Below, in pieces: positions 21,570 through 30,599 of a stretch of 64,000 nucleotides of DNA. This DNA comes from Catenuloplanes atrovinosus. Lineage in GTDB: Bacteria; Actinomycetota; Actinomycetes; Mycobacteriales; Micromonosporaceae. Location: assembly GCF_031458235.1 (NCBI RefSeq), contig NZ_JAVDYB010000001.1:5380001-5444000 (forward strand), in the 5' to 3' direction. Position numbers and translations under genes: made by a program. The notes beneath the pieces are model-generated. The model was not told the DNA's origin. It saw only the letters and a program-made list of their open reading frames with translations, and ran no database searches. Positions within the stretch are counted from its first letter, which is position 1; the number at the start of each line of letters is the position of its first letter.

Positions 21570-23357
21570 TCAGACCGGCAGGTCCGACACCTCCCACACC
21601 CAGGCCCCGCCGACCAGCCGCGGCTCCCGGCCCAGCAGGTCCGTCACCGTGGCGCGCAGCGGCGCCGCCTGCGGGTGCCGCTCCCCCAGCACCAGCGCAC
21701 CGGCCCTCCAGTATTTCAGGTCGGCCAGCGCGGCCGACCGGTCGGCCGGGGTCACCACCGGCGCGCGGCCGGACCGGACGATCTCGTACAGGATGTCCGA
21801 GGTGCGGCGCGCCGGCGCGTTCCACGTGCCGGTGGGGTCCGTCTCACCGTTCGTCGGGCCCATGAAGTAGCCGCGCGGCACCGGCGCGTCCAGCGCGGAG
21901 AACGCCGCCATCCGCATGCCCTCGCGGCCCACCGTCACCTCCGGCGGCGGCACCGGGACCAGCGAGCGCCCCTCCGGCACGAACTCGCGCCACCGGCCGG
22001 ACGTGATCAGCTCCGGCATCGGCGTGGCCGGCGCGGTGACCAGCGGCTTCGGCGCGACCGGGATCAGCGCCACCGCGACCGCGACCCACCAGATCAGCGC
22101 GCGCCGCGGGGCCCGGTCGCGGGCGGGCACCCGGTCGGCCGCGACGGCCAGCAGGAACGCGCACGCCCACACCACCACCATGGTGAACCGAGTGGTGGTG
22201 ATCAGGTTGATCAGCGGCAGATGACTGACGAAGAACAGCGGCATCGGCACGCCGGTGTCGGTGCCACCGACCACCAGCGTCGGGCCGGACCCGATGATCA
22301 CGAAGACCAGCCCGGTGATCACGACCGCGCGCATCGCCCTGATCCGCCAGGTCAGCACCGCGCACACCACCAGCAGCACGACCAGCGGCAGCCCGAAGAA
22401 GCTGTTGTCCTCGGTGGCGCTGACGCTCAGCGACTCGGCCAGCGCGGTGTCACCGGCGATCGACTGCCGCGCGTAGACCAGGTACGACGCGAGGTCGGTG
22501 ACGTAGACGTCCGGCTCGAACGGCAGGCCGCGGTAGTGCTGGCGGCCGAGGAACTGCTGGAACAGCGGGTACGCGAGCAGCACGCCCGAGGTGCCGGCCG
22601 CCACCGCGAGCCCCTTGATGCCCGGAATCGCATATGACGTGAAATCCGCCCGGTGCATCAGCACCCAGCAGATCGTGAAGATCGCGCAGGCCAGCGCCAC
22701 GAAGAGCAGGATCTCCTCGTTCACGAAGACCTGGGCGGTGATCAGCAGGCCGAGGATCACGCCGTTCCGCACGGACCGGCCGGGCTCGCGCAGCACGGCG
22801 ACGCGCCAGAACAGGAACGGCACCAGGATCAGCACCGTGAAGTTGATGTGCCCGTTCGCGTGGGAGATCATCGCGGGCGCGAAGCCGGCCCACAGCCCGC
22901 CGGCGAACGCGGCGCTCCGCGTGCGCACGAAGTGCCGGCCGAGCACCCAGTACCAGGCCGCGGCCGTGCCGCCCAGCCCGATCGTGAGCAGCAGCGCCAG
23001 CGACACGCCCGGCCCCAGCCAGTGCGTGATCGGCGAGACCGGGACGCCGAGCGCCAGGATCGACGTGTTGGCCATCATGTTGATGCCGTCGGGGAAGTTC
23101 AGCCGGTCGGTGAAGAACGGGTTCTCCCCGTGGAAGACCGCGCGCTCCGCGTGCGCCAGCACGAAGAGGAAGAAGCCGTGATCGTCCTCGTTCGCCCGGA
23201 GGACGCGGCCGTCCGGGTCGGCCCACAGGCGCGACATGACCAGCACCGCCAGCGCCGGGTAGACGACGCCGGCTATCGCGTCCCACACCCACGGGGCTCG
23301 ACGCCGGCCGGCGGGCTGTGGTGTCGCCTCCTCGGGCGCGCTCTCCAGGACTCGCAC
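21570..23357 (-). CDS. Polytopic membrane protein, GT-C glycosyltransferase-like
   Basis: The ~595-residue protein has about ten to twelve membrane helices between residues ~25 and ~450 and a C-terminal outside domain of ~140 residues. The first extracytoplasmic loop carries E-D-D-H-G-F-F-L-F and E-N-P-F-F-T-D-R-L-N-F-P-D-G-I-N. The acidic pair after helix 1 plus a loop of this type is what lipid-linked-sugar (GT-C fold) transferases show. Sugar and acceptor cannot be told. The start is uncertain: GTG at 23357 (V-R-V-L-E-S-A-P-E-E) is chosen because longer frames would overlap the diverging hydrolase gene, but no ribosome site is visible. It has its own promoter region, away from uvrA. Confidence 0.7.
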   Translation of the reverse strand: MRVLESAPEEATPQPAGRRRAPWVWDAIAGVVYPALAVLVMSRLWADPDGRVLRANEDDHGFFLFVLAHAERAVFHGENPFFTDRLNFPDGINMMANTSILALGVPVSPITHWLGPGVSLALLLTIGLGGTAAAWYWVLGRHFVRTRSAAFAGGLWAGFAPAMISHANGHINFTVLILVPFLFWRVAVLREPGRSVRNGVILGLLITAQVFVNEEILLFVALACAIFTICWVLMHRADFTSYAIPGIKGLAVAAGTSGVLLAYPLFQQFLGRQHYRGLPFEPDVYVTDLASYLVYARQSIAGDTALAESLSVSATEDNSFFGLPLVVLLVVCAVLTWRIRAMRAVVITGLVFVIIGSGPTLVVGGTDTGVPMPLFFVSHLPLINLITTTRFTMVVVWACAFLLAVAADRVPARDRAPRRALIWWVAVAVALIPVAPKPLVTAPATPMPELITSGRWREFVPEGRSLVPVPPPEVTVGREGMRMAAFSALDAPVPRGYFMGPTNGETDPTGTWNAPARRTSDILYEIVRSGRAPVVTPADRSAALADLKYWRAGALVLGERHPQAAPLRATVTDLLGREPRLVGGAWVWEVSDLPV

Positions 23358-23443
23358 CCGCGCATCATGCCAGAACCCGCCCGTGGCGTCCCTGTCGCTA
23401 CGCTGGGCCCGGAACCGATCATCGATGCGCGGGGGGTTCGCTC

Positions 23444-24100
23444 GTGACGTACACCGGCCAGGTCTCACCGGGCTCCGCCCCCGCCGTGCGCACGCTGCCG
23501 GCGCTGACCATCACCAAGCTGTCGGTCGGCGGCGCCTGGAACAACAACGCGTACCTGTTGCGCTGCCGCGCGACCGGCACCCAGCTGCTGATCGACGCGG
23601 CGGCCGACGCACCGGAGCTGCTCGCCCTGATCGGTGACGGCGGCCTGGAGACCGTGGTGACCACGCACCGGCACGGCGACCACTGGGGCGCGCTGGCGGA
23701 GGTGGTCGCCGCCACCGGCGCCGCCTCGGTCGCGCACCGCGACGACGCTCCCGAGCTGCCGGTGGTCTCCCGCACCGTGGCGGAGGGCGACGTGATCACG
23801 GTGGGCGAGGTGTCGCTGGAGGTCATCCACCTGGTCGGGCACACGCCGGGCTCCATCGCGCTGCTCTATCAGGACCCCGCCGGTACGCCACACCTGTGGA
23901 CCGGCGACTCCCTCTTCCCGGGCGGCGTCGGCAACACCCGCGGCGACCGCGACGCCTTCCGGTCCCTGATCACCGACGTCGAGACCAAGCTCTTCGCCCG
24001 CCTCCCCGACGACACCTGGTTCTACCCCGGCCACGGCGACGACTCCACCCTCGGCACCGAACGCCCCTCCCTCCCCGACTGGCACGCCCGCGGCTGGTAG
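23444..24100 (+). CDS. MBL-fold (glyoxalase II-like) metallohydrolase
   Basis: The 218-residue protein is a metallo-beta-lactamase-fold hydrolase. The zinc ligands are in T-H-R-H-G-D-H (residues ~73-79), [17 protein letters not shown] and Y-P-G-H-G-D-D-S. The last two motifs are of the type found in glyoxalase II-like hydrolases of small thioesters, so a thiol-ester or similar small substrate is likely. The GTG start has a GGGGGG ribosome site 8 bases upstream and gives V-T-Y-T-G-Q-V-S. The gene stands divergent from the membrane protein. Genes of this family often lie near uvrA in actinobacteria (from memory). Confidence 0.85.
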   Translation: MTYTGQVSPGSAPAVRTLPALTITKLSVGGAWNNNAYLLRCRATGTQLLIDAAADAPELLALIGDGGLETVVTTHRHGDHWGALAEVVAATGAASVAHRDDAPELPVVSRTVAEGDVITVGEVSLEVIHLVGHTPGSIALLYQDPAGTPHLWTGDSLFPGGVGNTRGDRDAFRSLITDVETKLFARLPDDTWFYPGHGDDSTLGTERPSLPDWHARGW

Positions 24101-24106
24101 TCATAC

Positions 24107-24142
24107 CCCGTATATACTTCATCGTGTCTCCGGATATACGGG
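24107..24142 (+). promoter_or_regulatory. Promoter and likely operator of vapBC
   Basis: The arms CCCGTATAT (24107-24115) and ATATACGGG (24134-24142) form a perfect 9-base inverted repeat with an 18-base centre. The left arm overlaps a TATACT -10 (24113-24118); the right arm runs into the GGAGG ribosome site of vapB. This is the usual position for autorepression by a VapB-VapC complex. Confidence 0.65.
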
Positions 24143-24150
24143 AGGAACAC

Positions 24151-24360
24151 GTGGCCAAGGTGCTCATCGACGTCGACGACGACGCTCTCGCCGAGGCGTC
24201 GAGGCTGCTCGGTACGAAGACCAAGAAGGACACGGTGAACGCCGCGCTGCGGACGACCGCGGAGCAACTTCGGAGGGCGCAGGCTCTCAGCCGGCTCGCC
24301 GAGCTCGGCGAGGCGGGCGCGTTCGACGAACTGCTGGACAAGAGCACATATCGGGCATGA
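24151..24360 (+). CDS. vapB: VapB-type antitoxin
   Basis: The 69-residue protein starts [16 protein letters not shown], a beta strand and helix of ribbon-helix-helix type. [12 protein letters not shown] follows as second helix, and a charged C-terminal half ([14 protein letters not shown]) would wrap the toxin. This is the pattern of DUF2191-like VapB antitoxins. The GTG has GGAGG 5 bases upstream. The stop overlaps the vapC start by 4 bases (ATGA), so antitoxin is made before toxin. Expected to neutralise VapC and repress the operon through the inverted repeat just upstream. Confidence 0.85.
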   Translation: MAKVLIDVDDDALAEASRLLGTKTKKDTVNAALRTTAEQLRRAQALSRLAELGEAGAFDELLDKSTYRA

Positions 24361-24782
24361 CGACGGCCAGGTTCCTGATCGACACCAGCGCGGTCGTGCG
24401 GCTCCTGCGGAACCGTGCCGTCAGAGAACGCTGGCAGTCCCAGATCACCGCCGGGGTGATCGGCATGTGTCCGCTCACCGAGCTCGAGTTGCTCTACACC
24501 GCGCGCTCCAAGGCCGATCGTGAGGAGTTGGTCGGCCTGCTCGACGCCGCCTTCACCTGGGTGGGCATACCTGACCGCGGCTACGCTCAGGCCTCCCGGA
24601 CACAGCAGCACCTGACGGACGACGGCACCCATCGCTCCGCGGGGACCGTCGATCTGCTCGTGGCGGCGACCGCCCACCTCGAGGGTCTGACCCTCGTCCA
24701 CTACGACCACGACTTCGAAGCGATCGCGAGGGTTACCGGGCAGCCCACCGTCTGGCTGGCGCCGCCCGGTTCCATCCCCTGA
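24357..24782 (+). CDS. vapC: VapC toxin, PIN-domain ribonuclease
   Basis: The 141-residue PIN-domain protein should cut RNA (tRNA or rRNA in studied VapC toxins) with Mg2+. The acidic active-site residues are visible: D in F-L-I-D-T-S-A-V-V near the N-terminus, E in [10 protein letters not shown] in G-T-V-D-L-L-V-A-A and D in [10 protein letters not shown]. All four conserved positions are filled, so the toxin looks active. It is translationally coupled to vapB. A strong hairpin ends the operon 20 bases after the stop. Confidence 0.9.
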   Translation: MTTARFLIDTSAVVRLLRNRAVRERWQSQITAGVIGMCPLTELELLYTARSKADREELVGLLDAAFTWVGIPDRGYAQASRTQQHLTDDGTHRSAGTVDLLVAATAHLEGLTLVHYDHDFEAIARVTGQPTVWLAPPGSIP

Positions 24783-24802
24783 CACCCGTCGCGACCTTGG
24801 TG

Positions 24803-24834
24803 CGAACGGCGGTACGCGCACGCACCGCCGTTCG
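24803..24834. terminator. Bidirectional hairpin between vapC and the small acidic gene
   Basis: A perfect 11-base stem CGAACGGCGGT/ACCGCCGTTCG (24803-24813 with 24824-24834) with a 10-base loop lies between two converging units. It could stop both. Confidence 0.75.
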
Positions 24835-24846
24835 TGAGATCGGGAA

Positions 24847-25053
24847 TCAGTCCGGGGGGCCGACCGGGCTGCCCTGGTCGGCGGGGCTGTCCGGGGAACG
24901 GCCCGGGACCGCGGGGGCGTGGTCGCCGGTGGCGAGGTCCTCGTGGTCGGTGTCGAGGTCGCCGGGGTTGCCGGTGTCGGGCTCGGTCATGGTGTCGGGG
25001 GACATCGAGCCGGGGTCGGCGATGTGACTCAGGTCGTCCTGCGGGTTCGTCAT
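24847..25053 (-). CDS. Small acidic Asp/Pro-rich protein, unknown
   Basis: A 68-codon ATG frame lies after the cholesterol-oxidase-like gene. The product (M-T-N-P-Q-D-D-L-S-H-I-A-D-P-G-S-M-S then many D, P, G, T) is very acidic and probably disordered, with no signal peptide or membrane part. It ends next to the hairpin shared with vapC. No ribosome site is clear, and in DNA this GC-rich a 68-codon frame can arise by chance. The low-complexity but codon-biased composition and its position between a stop and a terminator favour a real gene. Confidence 0.45.
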   Translation of the reverse strand: MTNPQDDLSHIADPGSMSPDTMTEPDTGNPGDLDTDHEDLATGDHAPAVPGRSPDSPADQGSPVGPPD

Positions 25054-25088
25054 GGCGGGCGGGTACCCGGGCGGCCACGGGTCAACCG

Positions 25089-26714
25089 TCAGAAGACGGT
25101 CCCGGCGTCGGCGGGGACGAGGGTGTCGAGGCAGCGTTCGGCCAGGGCGGCGACGGTCAGCGCGGGGTTGCAGGCGGCGGTGGAGCCGGGGATCAGCGAC
25201 GCGTCGAGGACGTAGAGGCCGGGGTGGTCGTGGACGCGGCCGTACAGGTCGCAGGCGCGGTCCAGCACGGCGCCGCCGAGCGGGTGGAACGTGTAGGGCT
25301 CCAGCGCGTTCATGTCGAGCAGGCCGTAGGGCGCGGCAGCGGCGGCGGAGAGCAGGCCGTCCAGCACGGCGATGCCGGTCAGCGGTGGTTGCGGGCCGGG
25401 CGACGGCGTGCCGGCGACCAGGGTTCGCAGGGTGTCGCGGATCGACGCCTGCGCGACGGCGTCGGCCGTGGACGGCCAGGTCAGCCGCACCTCGTCGGTG
25501 AGCGGACGGTACGTGAAGCGGCCCGCCGGCTCGCACAGGCCGATGCCGGGGACGGGCATCGCGTGCGTCTCCACCGGGAACGGCGCCGGGCCGAACTCGA
25601 CGGTGGTCGCGCGCGCCGGATCGGACCAGCGCATGATCGCCACGCTGGTCGGGCCGCCCTGGTACGCACCGGTCGGCTCCGGGATCAGCGCGCGCAGGTA
25701 GAGGCGCAGGCCGTTGTTGCCCCAGTGCAGGCCGACCTGGTCGTTGAGGCGGGGCAGCGCGCCGGTGTCGCGCGCGCGGACCAGCAGCCGGGTGGTGCCC
25801 ATCGCGCCGGCCGCCAGAATCAGCGCGTCCGCGGTCAGGACCAGCTCCTCCACCAGGTCGCCGTCCGCGGTGATGTGCCGGGCGCGGACGGCGTACCGGC
25901 CGGTCGAGGACGACGCGGCGACGTCCGTGACCACGTGCAGCGGCCGCACCTCGGCCAGCCCCGACGCCTCGGCCCAGGCCAGGTAGTTCCGGTCCACGGA
26001 CGTACGCGCGCCGCTGTTGATGCCGGTCAGGTACTCACCGATGGACGCGGCCGGTACGGCGGTGCCGGCCAGTTCGGCGCGGACCACGGACCAGTCGCAG
26101 GCCTCGTCGAGCCGGCCGGCGGGCAGGCCGGCCCGGGCGGCCTGGTCCAGGAAGAGGCGGGTGGGCGCGTACCGCTGATGGGCGAGCACGTCGTCGGGGA
26201 TCGACCGCGCGCCGATCCGCGCCCGCACGCGCGGATAGTGCACGTCGGCCATCTCCTGGTAGTCGACGCCGGCCGGCATCACCCGGCTGAACACGTCCCC
26301 GTCCGGCTGCAGCATGACGCCGTCGACCAGGGACAGCCCGCCGACGCCGGCCCCGGTGATCACGTCCATGCCGTCGCCGCGGACGCGCTCGAACAGCCCG
26401 GCGTACGGCCGGTACACCGTGGGCGGCATGCCGGGGTAGACCGGCGCGGGCGTGAACCAGGAGGAGCGGCGGTCCGGTGCCAGGAACGGCGGGAACGTGT
26501 CGCCGCCCGGCAGGATCGGCCAGCGGCGGCCGCGTTCCAGGACGAGCGACCGGACGCCGGCCTCGGCCAGCCGGTACGCGGCGATCGCGCCGCCGTACCC
26601 GGACCCGATGATGATCACCCGGTGGTGCTCGCGCCGGACCCGCGAGGGCGGGCCGGGCAGCAGCGCGGCGGCGGACAGGGCGAGCACGCTCCGGCGGGTC
26701 AGCTCGGCGGCCAC
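25089..26714 (-). CDS. GMC-type flavoprotein, cholesterol-oxidase-like, exported
   Basis: The ~541-residue protein begins with a TAT-like signal (L-T-R-R-S-V-L-A-L-S-A-A-A-L-L-P). The FAD-binding G-S-G-Y-G-G-A-I-A-A-Y-R-L-A follows at about residues 37-50. The C-terminal part has the cholesterol-oxidase pattern: H-P-L-G-G-A-V with the active-site His, V-H-D-H-P-G-L-Y-V-L-D-A-S-L-I-P-G and N-P-A-L-T-V-A-A-L-A-E-R with the active-site Asn. It should oxidise a sterol-like secondary alcohol with O2 outside the cell; the true substrate is not shown. The GTG at 26714 is preferred over the GTG two codons earlier because GAGGAG then sits 5 bases upstream instead of overlapping the start. Confidence 0.82.
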   Translation of the reverse strand: MAAELTRRSVLALSAAALLPGPPSRVRREHHRVIIIGSGYGGAIAAYRLAEAGVRSLVLERGRRWPILPGGDTFPPFLAPDRRSSWFTPAPVYPGMPPTVYRPYAGLFERVRGDGMDVITGAGVGGLSLVDGVMLQPDGDVFSRVMPAGVDYQEMADVHYPRVRARIGARSIPDDVLAHQRYAPTRLFLDQAARAGLPAGRLDEACDWSVVRAELAGTAVPAASIGEYLTGINSGARTSVDRNYLAWAEASGLAEVRPLHVVTDVAASSSTGRYAVRARHITADGDLVEELVLTADALILAAGAMGTTRLLVRARDTGALPRLNDQVGLHWGNNGLRLYLRALIPEPTGAYQGGPTSVAIMRWSDPARATTVEFGPAPFPVETHAMPVPGIGLCEPAGRFTYRPLTDEVRLTWPSTADAVAQASIRDTLRTLVAGTPSPGPQPPLTGIAVLDGLLSAAAAAPYGLLDMNALEPYTFHPLGGAVLDRACDLYGRVHDHPGLYVLDASLIPGSTAACNPALTVAALAERCLDTLVPADAGTVF

Positions 26715-26785
26715 GGGCACTCCTCACGGTGATCGGCTGCACGCAGTGTGGCCCGGCCCGGACCACGACGCACGTCGATCAAGGA

Positions 26786-29584
26786 TCAGGCGGCCATCGC
26801 GTGCCGGAGGCGATCGTGCAGCGCGCGCGTCTCCGGCGAGGCGGACGCGCCGACCTCGGACCGGAGCAGGCCGACCAGGTCGTCGTACTGGCGGAGCGCG
26901 CGGGCCGGGTTGCCGAGCGCGGCGTGGCAGCGCATCAGCCCGCGGTGCGCCGCCTCCAGCAGCGGGTCGTGCTCGATCAGCCGGGTGAACACCTCCGCGG
27001 CCTCGGCGAACCGGCGCTCCCGGCCGAGCAGCACGCCGCGGGTCAGCATGACCTGCTCGTAGCGGCGGCGCAGCCGGTCGCGCGGGACCGCGGCCCAGTC
27101 GCCGGCCGGCACGCCGGCCAGGAAGTCGCCGGTGTAGCGGCGGGCCGCCTCGGTGAGCGCGGCGAGGTCCTCGCCGTCGGCCGCCGCCAGGAACGCGTCC
27201 ACGTCGTAGCGGACGTCACCCTCGACGCGGTATCCGCCCGCGGTGAACCGGACCGTGACCGCGCCGCCGAGCGCGCGCCGCAGGTGCTTGAGGCAGGTGT
27301 GGAAGCTGTTGCGCAGCTCGGCCGGGCCGGCGTCGGGCCAGAGCGCGGCGCCGATCTCGTCCTTGCCCGCGCCCGGATGGGTCAGCAGGTGGTACAGCAG
27401 CTCGCGCGGCTTGGCGTAGGTCCAGTCCTCCGGCCCGAGGACCCGGCCGCCGGCCAGCACGCGCGCCCGGCCGAGCGCCTCCACGACCAGCCCGGCCGGG
27501 GGCGTCCTCACCACCGGGACGGCCGCGGGCCCGGCGAGCGCCAGCTCCACCGCGCGGTCCAGCGGCATCGCCGCGCCCTCCGCCGCGGCGCGCTCCCGCT
27601 CCCCGCCGGCCAGCCGCGCGGTCACCGTGCGCACGCAGTACTCCCGGTCCAGCCGGTCGCACGGCGGCAGCGGCGTCCCGATCGCCGCGCGGGCCGCCGC
27701 CGCGGCCGACAGCAACACCGCGGCGGTACGCGCGTCCGCCAGCAACCCGGCCAGCACGTCCAGCACCCCGGCGGTACGCCACCGGTCGCCCACCTCGTGG
27801 TGCAGCCGCAACCCCTCGCGGAGCAGCCCGAGCGCGTCCTCCCGCTCGCCGAGCAGCAGCGCGGCCAGCCCGAGCTGCTCGGTCGACCACGCGATCCCCT
27901 CCGCCGACCCGAGCCGCCGGGACAGCTCCAGCGCCTCGCGCAGCAGCGGGCGGGCGCCCGCCGGGTCGCCGCCGCGCAGCGTGGCCGCGCCCAGGTCGAC
28001 CAGCGCGCCGATCATCCCGTCCGGGTCGTCCAACTCGCGGAACTGCCGCAGTGCGTCCGTGGCGAGCGTGGCCGCGTGCGCGTAGTCGCCCTCCAGCCAG
28101 GCCGTGAAACTCAGCGCCTTGACCGCGCGCGCCGTGCCGGCCGGATCGCCCAGCCCGCGCCACGCGGCCAGGCTCCGCTCGTGCCGGGCGCGCGCCTCCG
28201 CGTACCGCCCCTGCTCGCGCGCGATGCCGCCGAGCCGGTGCAGCGCCAGGGCCGCGCCGTGCGTGTCGCCGGCGCGCTCGAACAGCGCCACCGCGCGGTG
28301 CAGGCGCGCGGCGGCCGACTCGTACGCGCACTGCAGGAACTCCAGCGCGCCCAGCCCGGCGAGCGCCTTGGCCAGCACGGCCGGTGGCGTGCTCGCGTCG
28401 GCCAGTTCCAGCGCGGCCCGGAGCCGGTCGCCGCCCTCCGCGTACCGGCCGCGCAGCCGGTGGTAGTGGCCGAGCGCGACGGCGAGCCGGACCGCGGCGG
28501 CCGGGTCGTGCTCGCGCGCCCAGCCGAACGCGGCCCGCAGGTTGTCCCGCTCCAGGTGCAGCCGGTCGAGCCAGACCTCCTGACCCGGGCCGGTGAGCCG
28601 GGCGTCCGCGTGCTCGGCGAACGCCACGTAGTAGTGCGCGTGCGCGCCCGGGTCCGCGGCCGGCCCGCGCGCGGACGCGTATTGCCGGACCACGTCGAGC
28701 AGCCGGTACCGCTCCTGGTCGCCGTCCGCCTGGGCCTGGACCAGCGACTTGTCCACCAGCCGGGCGAGCAGCGGCAGCGCGTCCGGGCCGCCGACCGCCT
28801 CGGCCGCGTCCAGCGTGAAGCCGCCGCGGAAGACCGCGAGCCGGGCGAAGAGGTCGCGCTCCGGCCCGGGCAGCAGGTCGTAGCTCCAGTCCAGCGCGGC
28901 GCGCAGCGTGGCGTGCCGCGCGGGCACGTCCCGGTCCGCGGTCACCAGCAGGCCAAACGCGTCGTCCAGGCGGTCCAGGATGCGCTGCGGCGGCAGCATC
29001 CGGACCCGGGCGGCCGCCAGTTCCAGCGCCAGCGGCATGCCGTCGAGGCGGCGGCACAGCCGGGCCACCGCGTCCGCGTTGCCCTCCCCGACCGTGAAGC
29101 CGGGCGCGACCCGCCTCGCCCGGTCCGCGAACAGCCGCACGGAATCCGCGTCGGGCAGCCCCTCGACCCACCAGACGTGCTCGCCCGCCACGGCCAGCGG
29201 CTCGCGCGAGGTGGTGAGCACGCGCAGCCCCGGGCAGGCGCGCAGCAGCTCCCCGGCGAGCCCGGCCGCGGCCGCGACCAGGTGCTCGCAGTTGTCCAGC
29301 ACCAGCAGCAGCGGCCGGTGGCCGATCAGGTCCGCCGGCCCGCGCCCCGGCACCTCGGCGACCCCCAGGGCATCGAGCACCGCCGGTACGACCTGGTCCG
29401 CGCCGGCCTCGGCGAGCGCCACCCAGGCCGTGTCCGGGCCGGTGCAGACCTCCCGGGCCAGCCGCGTCTTCCCGCTGCCGCCCGGGCCGACGAGACTGAG
29501 CAGGCGTGACTCGCCGAGCAGGCGACGGATCTCGCTGACGTCGCGGCGGCGGCCGATGAATCGGGTGAGCGGGGGCGCGGTCAT
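26786..29584 (-). CDS. AfsR/SARP-like regulator with reversed domain order (NB-ARC, TPR, then HTH-BTAD)
   Basis: The ~932-residue protein starts with a STAND/NB-ARC ATPase: Walker A GPGGSGKT (33-40), Walker B PLLLVLDNCE (~91-100), then V-L-T-T-S-R-E-P-L and G-M-P-L-A-L-E-L-A-A-A-R. An Ala-rich TPR region spans about 350-650. A PhoB/OmpR-type winged helix (Y-A-K-P-R-E-L-L-Y-H-L, A-A-L-W-P-D) lies at about 690-780 and a bacterial transcriptional activation domain (Y-T-G-D-F-L-A-G-V, L-A-R-R-R-Y-E-like helices) closes the protein. Classical AfsR has HTH and BTAD first. The ATG at 29584 directly follows GGGAG, so either a leaderless mRNA or a start further up (to 29695) is possible. The gene is divergent from a secreted-protein gene, a natural target. 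Confidence 0.85.
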   Translation of the reverse strand: MTAPPLTRFIGRRRDVSEIRRLLGESRLLSLVGPGGSGKTRLAREVCTGPDTAWVALAEAGADQVVPAVLDALGVAEVPGRGPADLIGHRPLLLVLDNCEHLVAAAAGLAGELLRACPGLRVLTTSREPLAVAGEHVWWVEGLPDADSVRLFADRARRVAPGFTVGEGNADAVARLCRRLDGMPLALELAAARVRMLPPQRILDRLDDAFGLLVTADRDVPARHATLRAALDWSYDLLPGPERDLFARLAVFRGGFTLDAAEAVGGPDALPLLARLVDKSLVQAQADGDQERYRLLDVVRQYASARGPAADPGAHAHYYVAFAEHADARLTGPGQEVWLDRLHLERDNLRAAFGWAREHDPAAAVRLAVALGHYHRLRGRYAEGGDRLRAALELADASTPPAVLAKALAGLGALEFLQCAYESAAARLHRAVALFERAGDTHGAALALHRLGGIAREQGRYAEARARHERSLAAWRGLGDPAGTARAVKALSFTAWLEGDYAHAATLATDALRQFRELDDPDGMIGALVDLGAATLRGGDPAGARPLLREALELSRRLGSAEGIAWSTEQLGLAALLLGEREDALGLLREGLRLHHEVGDRWRTAGVLDVLAGLLADARTAAVLLSAAAAARAAIGTPLPPCDRLDREYCVRTVTARLAGGERERAAAEGAAMPLDRAVELALAGPAAVPVVRTPPAGLVVEALGRARVLAGGRVLGPEDWTYAKPRELLYHLLTHPGAGKDEIGAALWPDAGPAELRNSFHTCLKHLRRALGGAVTVRFTAGGYRVEGDVRYDVDAFLAAADGEDLAALTEAARRYTGDFLAGVPAGDWAAVPRDRLRRRYEQVMLTRGVLLGRERRFAEAAEVFTRLIEHDPLLEAAHRGLMRCHAALGNPARALRQYDDLVGLLRSEVGASASPETRALHDRLRHAMAA

Positions 29585-29746
29585 CTCCCGGCCAGCATTC
29601 GATTCGCGGCCGTCACCGTCAAGCGGACTGTCGGCTCCGCGATGACCTGTATTTTCAGCGCTTCCCCCCGCGTCACCCCGCGTCTCCCCCCGCACCCGGA
29701 CGGCACTGTCATGAGGTCAGTTCCGACTCCTCAGAAGGGGAAACAG

Positions 29747-30550
29747 ATGCTCAGGCGTCTCGCCGTCATCGCGATCACCACCGGTGCCGTCACCGCGGCC
29801 CTGCTTCCGTCGTCCGGCCCGGCGTCGGCGGCTCCGGCGGCTCCGGCGGCGTTCACCAAGATCCAGGGCGCGGCCGCCAACGCCGCCGGCCTGCAGGGGA
29901 CCGTGGACGCGTACCGGCTGCTGCTCGGCAACCCGAACAACGGCAGCGCGCTCGGCACCCAGCCGGCCGGCCGTCGTGAGATCAACTGGGACGGTACGCC
30001 GGACGCGCAGTCCTCGCCGAACGCGTTGCCGCGCGACTTCTTCAACACCACCGTGCCGCGCGGTGCGGTCTTCTCCGGCGCGTCGGCCTTCCAGGTCAGC
30101 GCGGACAGCTCCAACCCGTCGTCGGCGCCGGTCCGGTTCGGGAACATCAACTCGACGTACCCGTCGGTCTTCGGCACGTTCAGCCCCGAGCGGCTGTTCA
30201 CGCCGATCAACTCGAACAAGACCACGATCAAGTTCTTCGTGCCGGGCAGCACCACGCCCGCGGCCGTGAAGGGCTTCGGCGCCGTCTTCACCGACGTCGA
30301 CAAGGCCGGCACCACCCGCGTCGAGGTCTACGACCGCTGGGGCGGCCTGCTCTGGGGCGACTGGGTGCCGGCCGGCACCACCTCCTCGAAGAGCCTGTCC
30401 TTCCTCGGCGTCACCACCGACGCGGACATCGCCGAGGTGCGCATCACCACCGGCAACGCCGCGCTCGGCGCCTGGACCAACGACACCTCCAGCACCGACC
30501 TGGTCGTCATGGACGACTTCCTCTACGGGGAGCCCAAGGCCCTCTCCTGA
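29747..30550 (+). CDS. Secreted protein of unknown function
   Basis: The 267-residue protein has a Sec signal peptide (M-L-R-R-L-A-V-I-A-I-T-T-G-A-V, cleavage after A-S-A at about residue 27). The mature part carries V-D-A-Y-R-L-L-L-G-N-P-N-N-G-S, G-R-R-E-I-N-W-D-G, a central beta-rich region with T-F-S-P-E-R-L-F-T-P-I, K-G-F-G-A-V-F-T-D-V-D, and a closing D-L-V-V-M-D-D-F-L-Y-G-E. I recall similar 'R-R-E-I-N-W-D-G ... V-M-D-D-F-x-Y-G-E' exported proteins in several phyla, with no known role; the G-F-G-A-V-F-x-D-V-D part resembles a carbohydrate- or calcium-binding beta sandwich. The ATG has AGAAGGGG upstream. The gene is monocistronic and divergent from the AfsR-like gene. Confidence 0.85.
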   Translation: MLRRLAVIAITTGAVTAALLPSSGPASAAPAAPAAFTKIQGAAANAAGLQGTVDAYRLLLGNPNNGSALGTQPAGRREINWDGTPDAQSSPNALPRDFFNTTVPRGAVFSGASAFQVSADSSNPSSAPVRFGNINSTYPSVFGTFSPERLFTPINSNKTTIKFFVPGSTTPAAVKGFGAVFTDVDKAGTTRVEVYDRWGGLLWGDWVPAGTTSSKSLSFLGVTTDADIAEVRITTGNAALGAWTNDTSSTDLVVMDDFLYGEPKALS

Positions 30551-30560
30551 CACCACCACC

Positions 30561-30599
30561 GCCGGTGGCCGGGTAACGAGGGCCCGGCCACCGGCCTTT
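30561..30599 (+). terminator. Terminator of the secreted-protein gene
   Basis: A perfect 13-base stem GCCGGTGGCCGGG/CCCGGCCACCGGC (30561-30573 with 30583-30595) with a 9-base loop and a short CTTT tail lies 10 bases after the stop. Confidence 0.88.
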
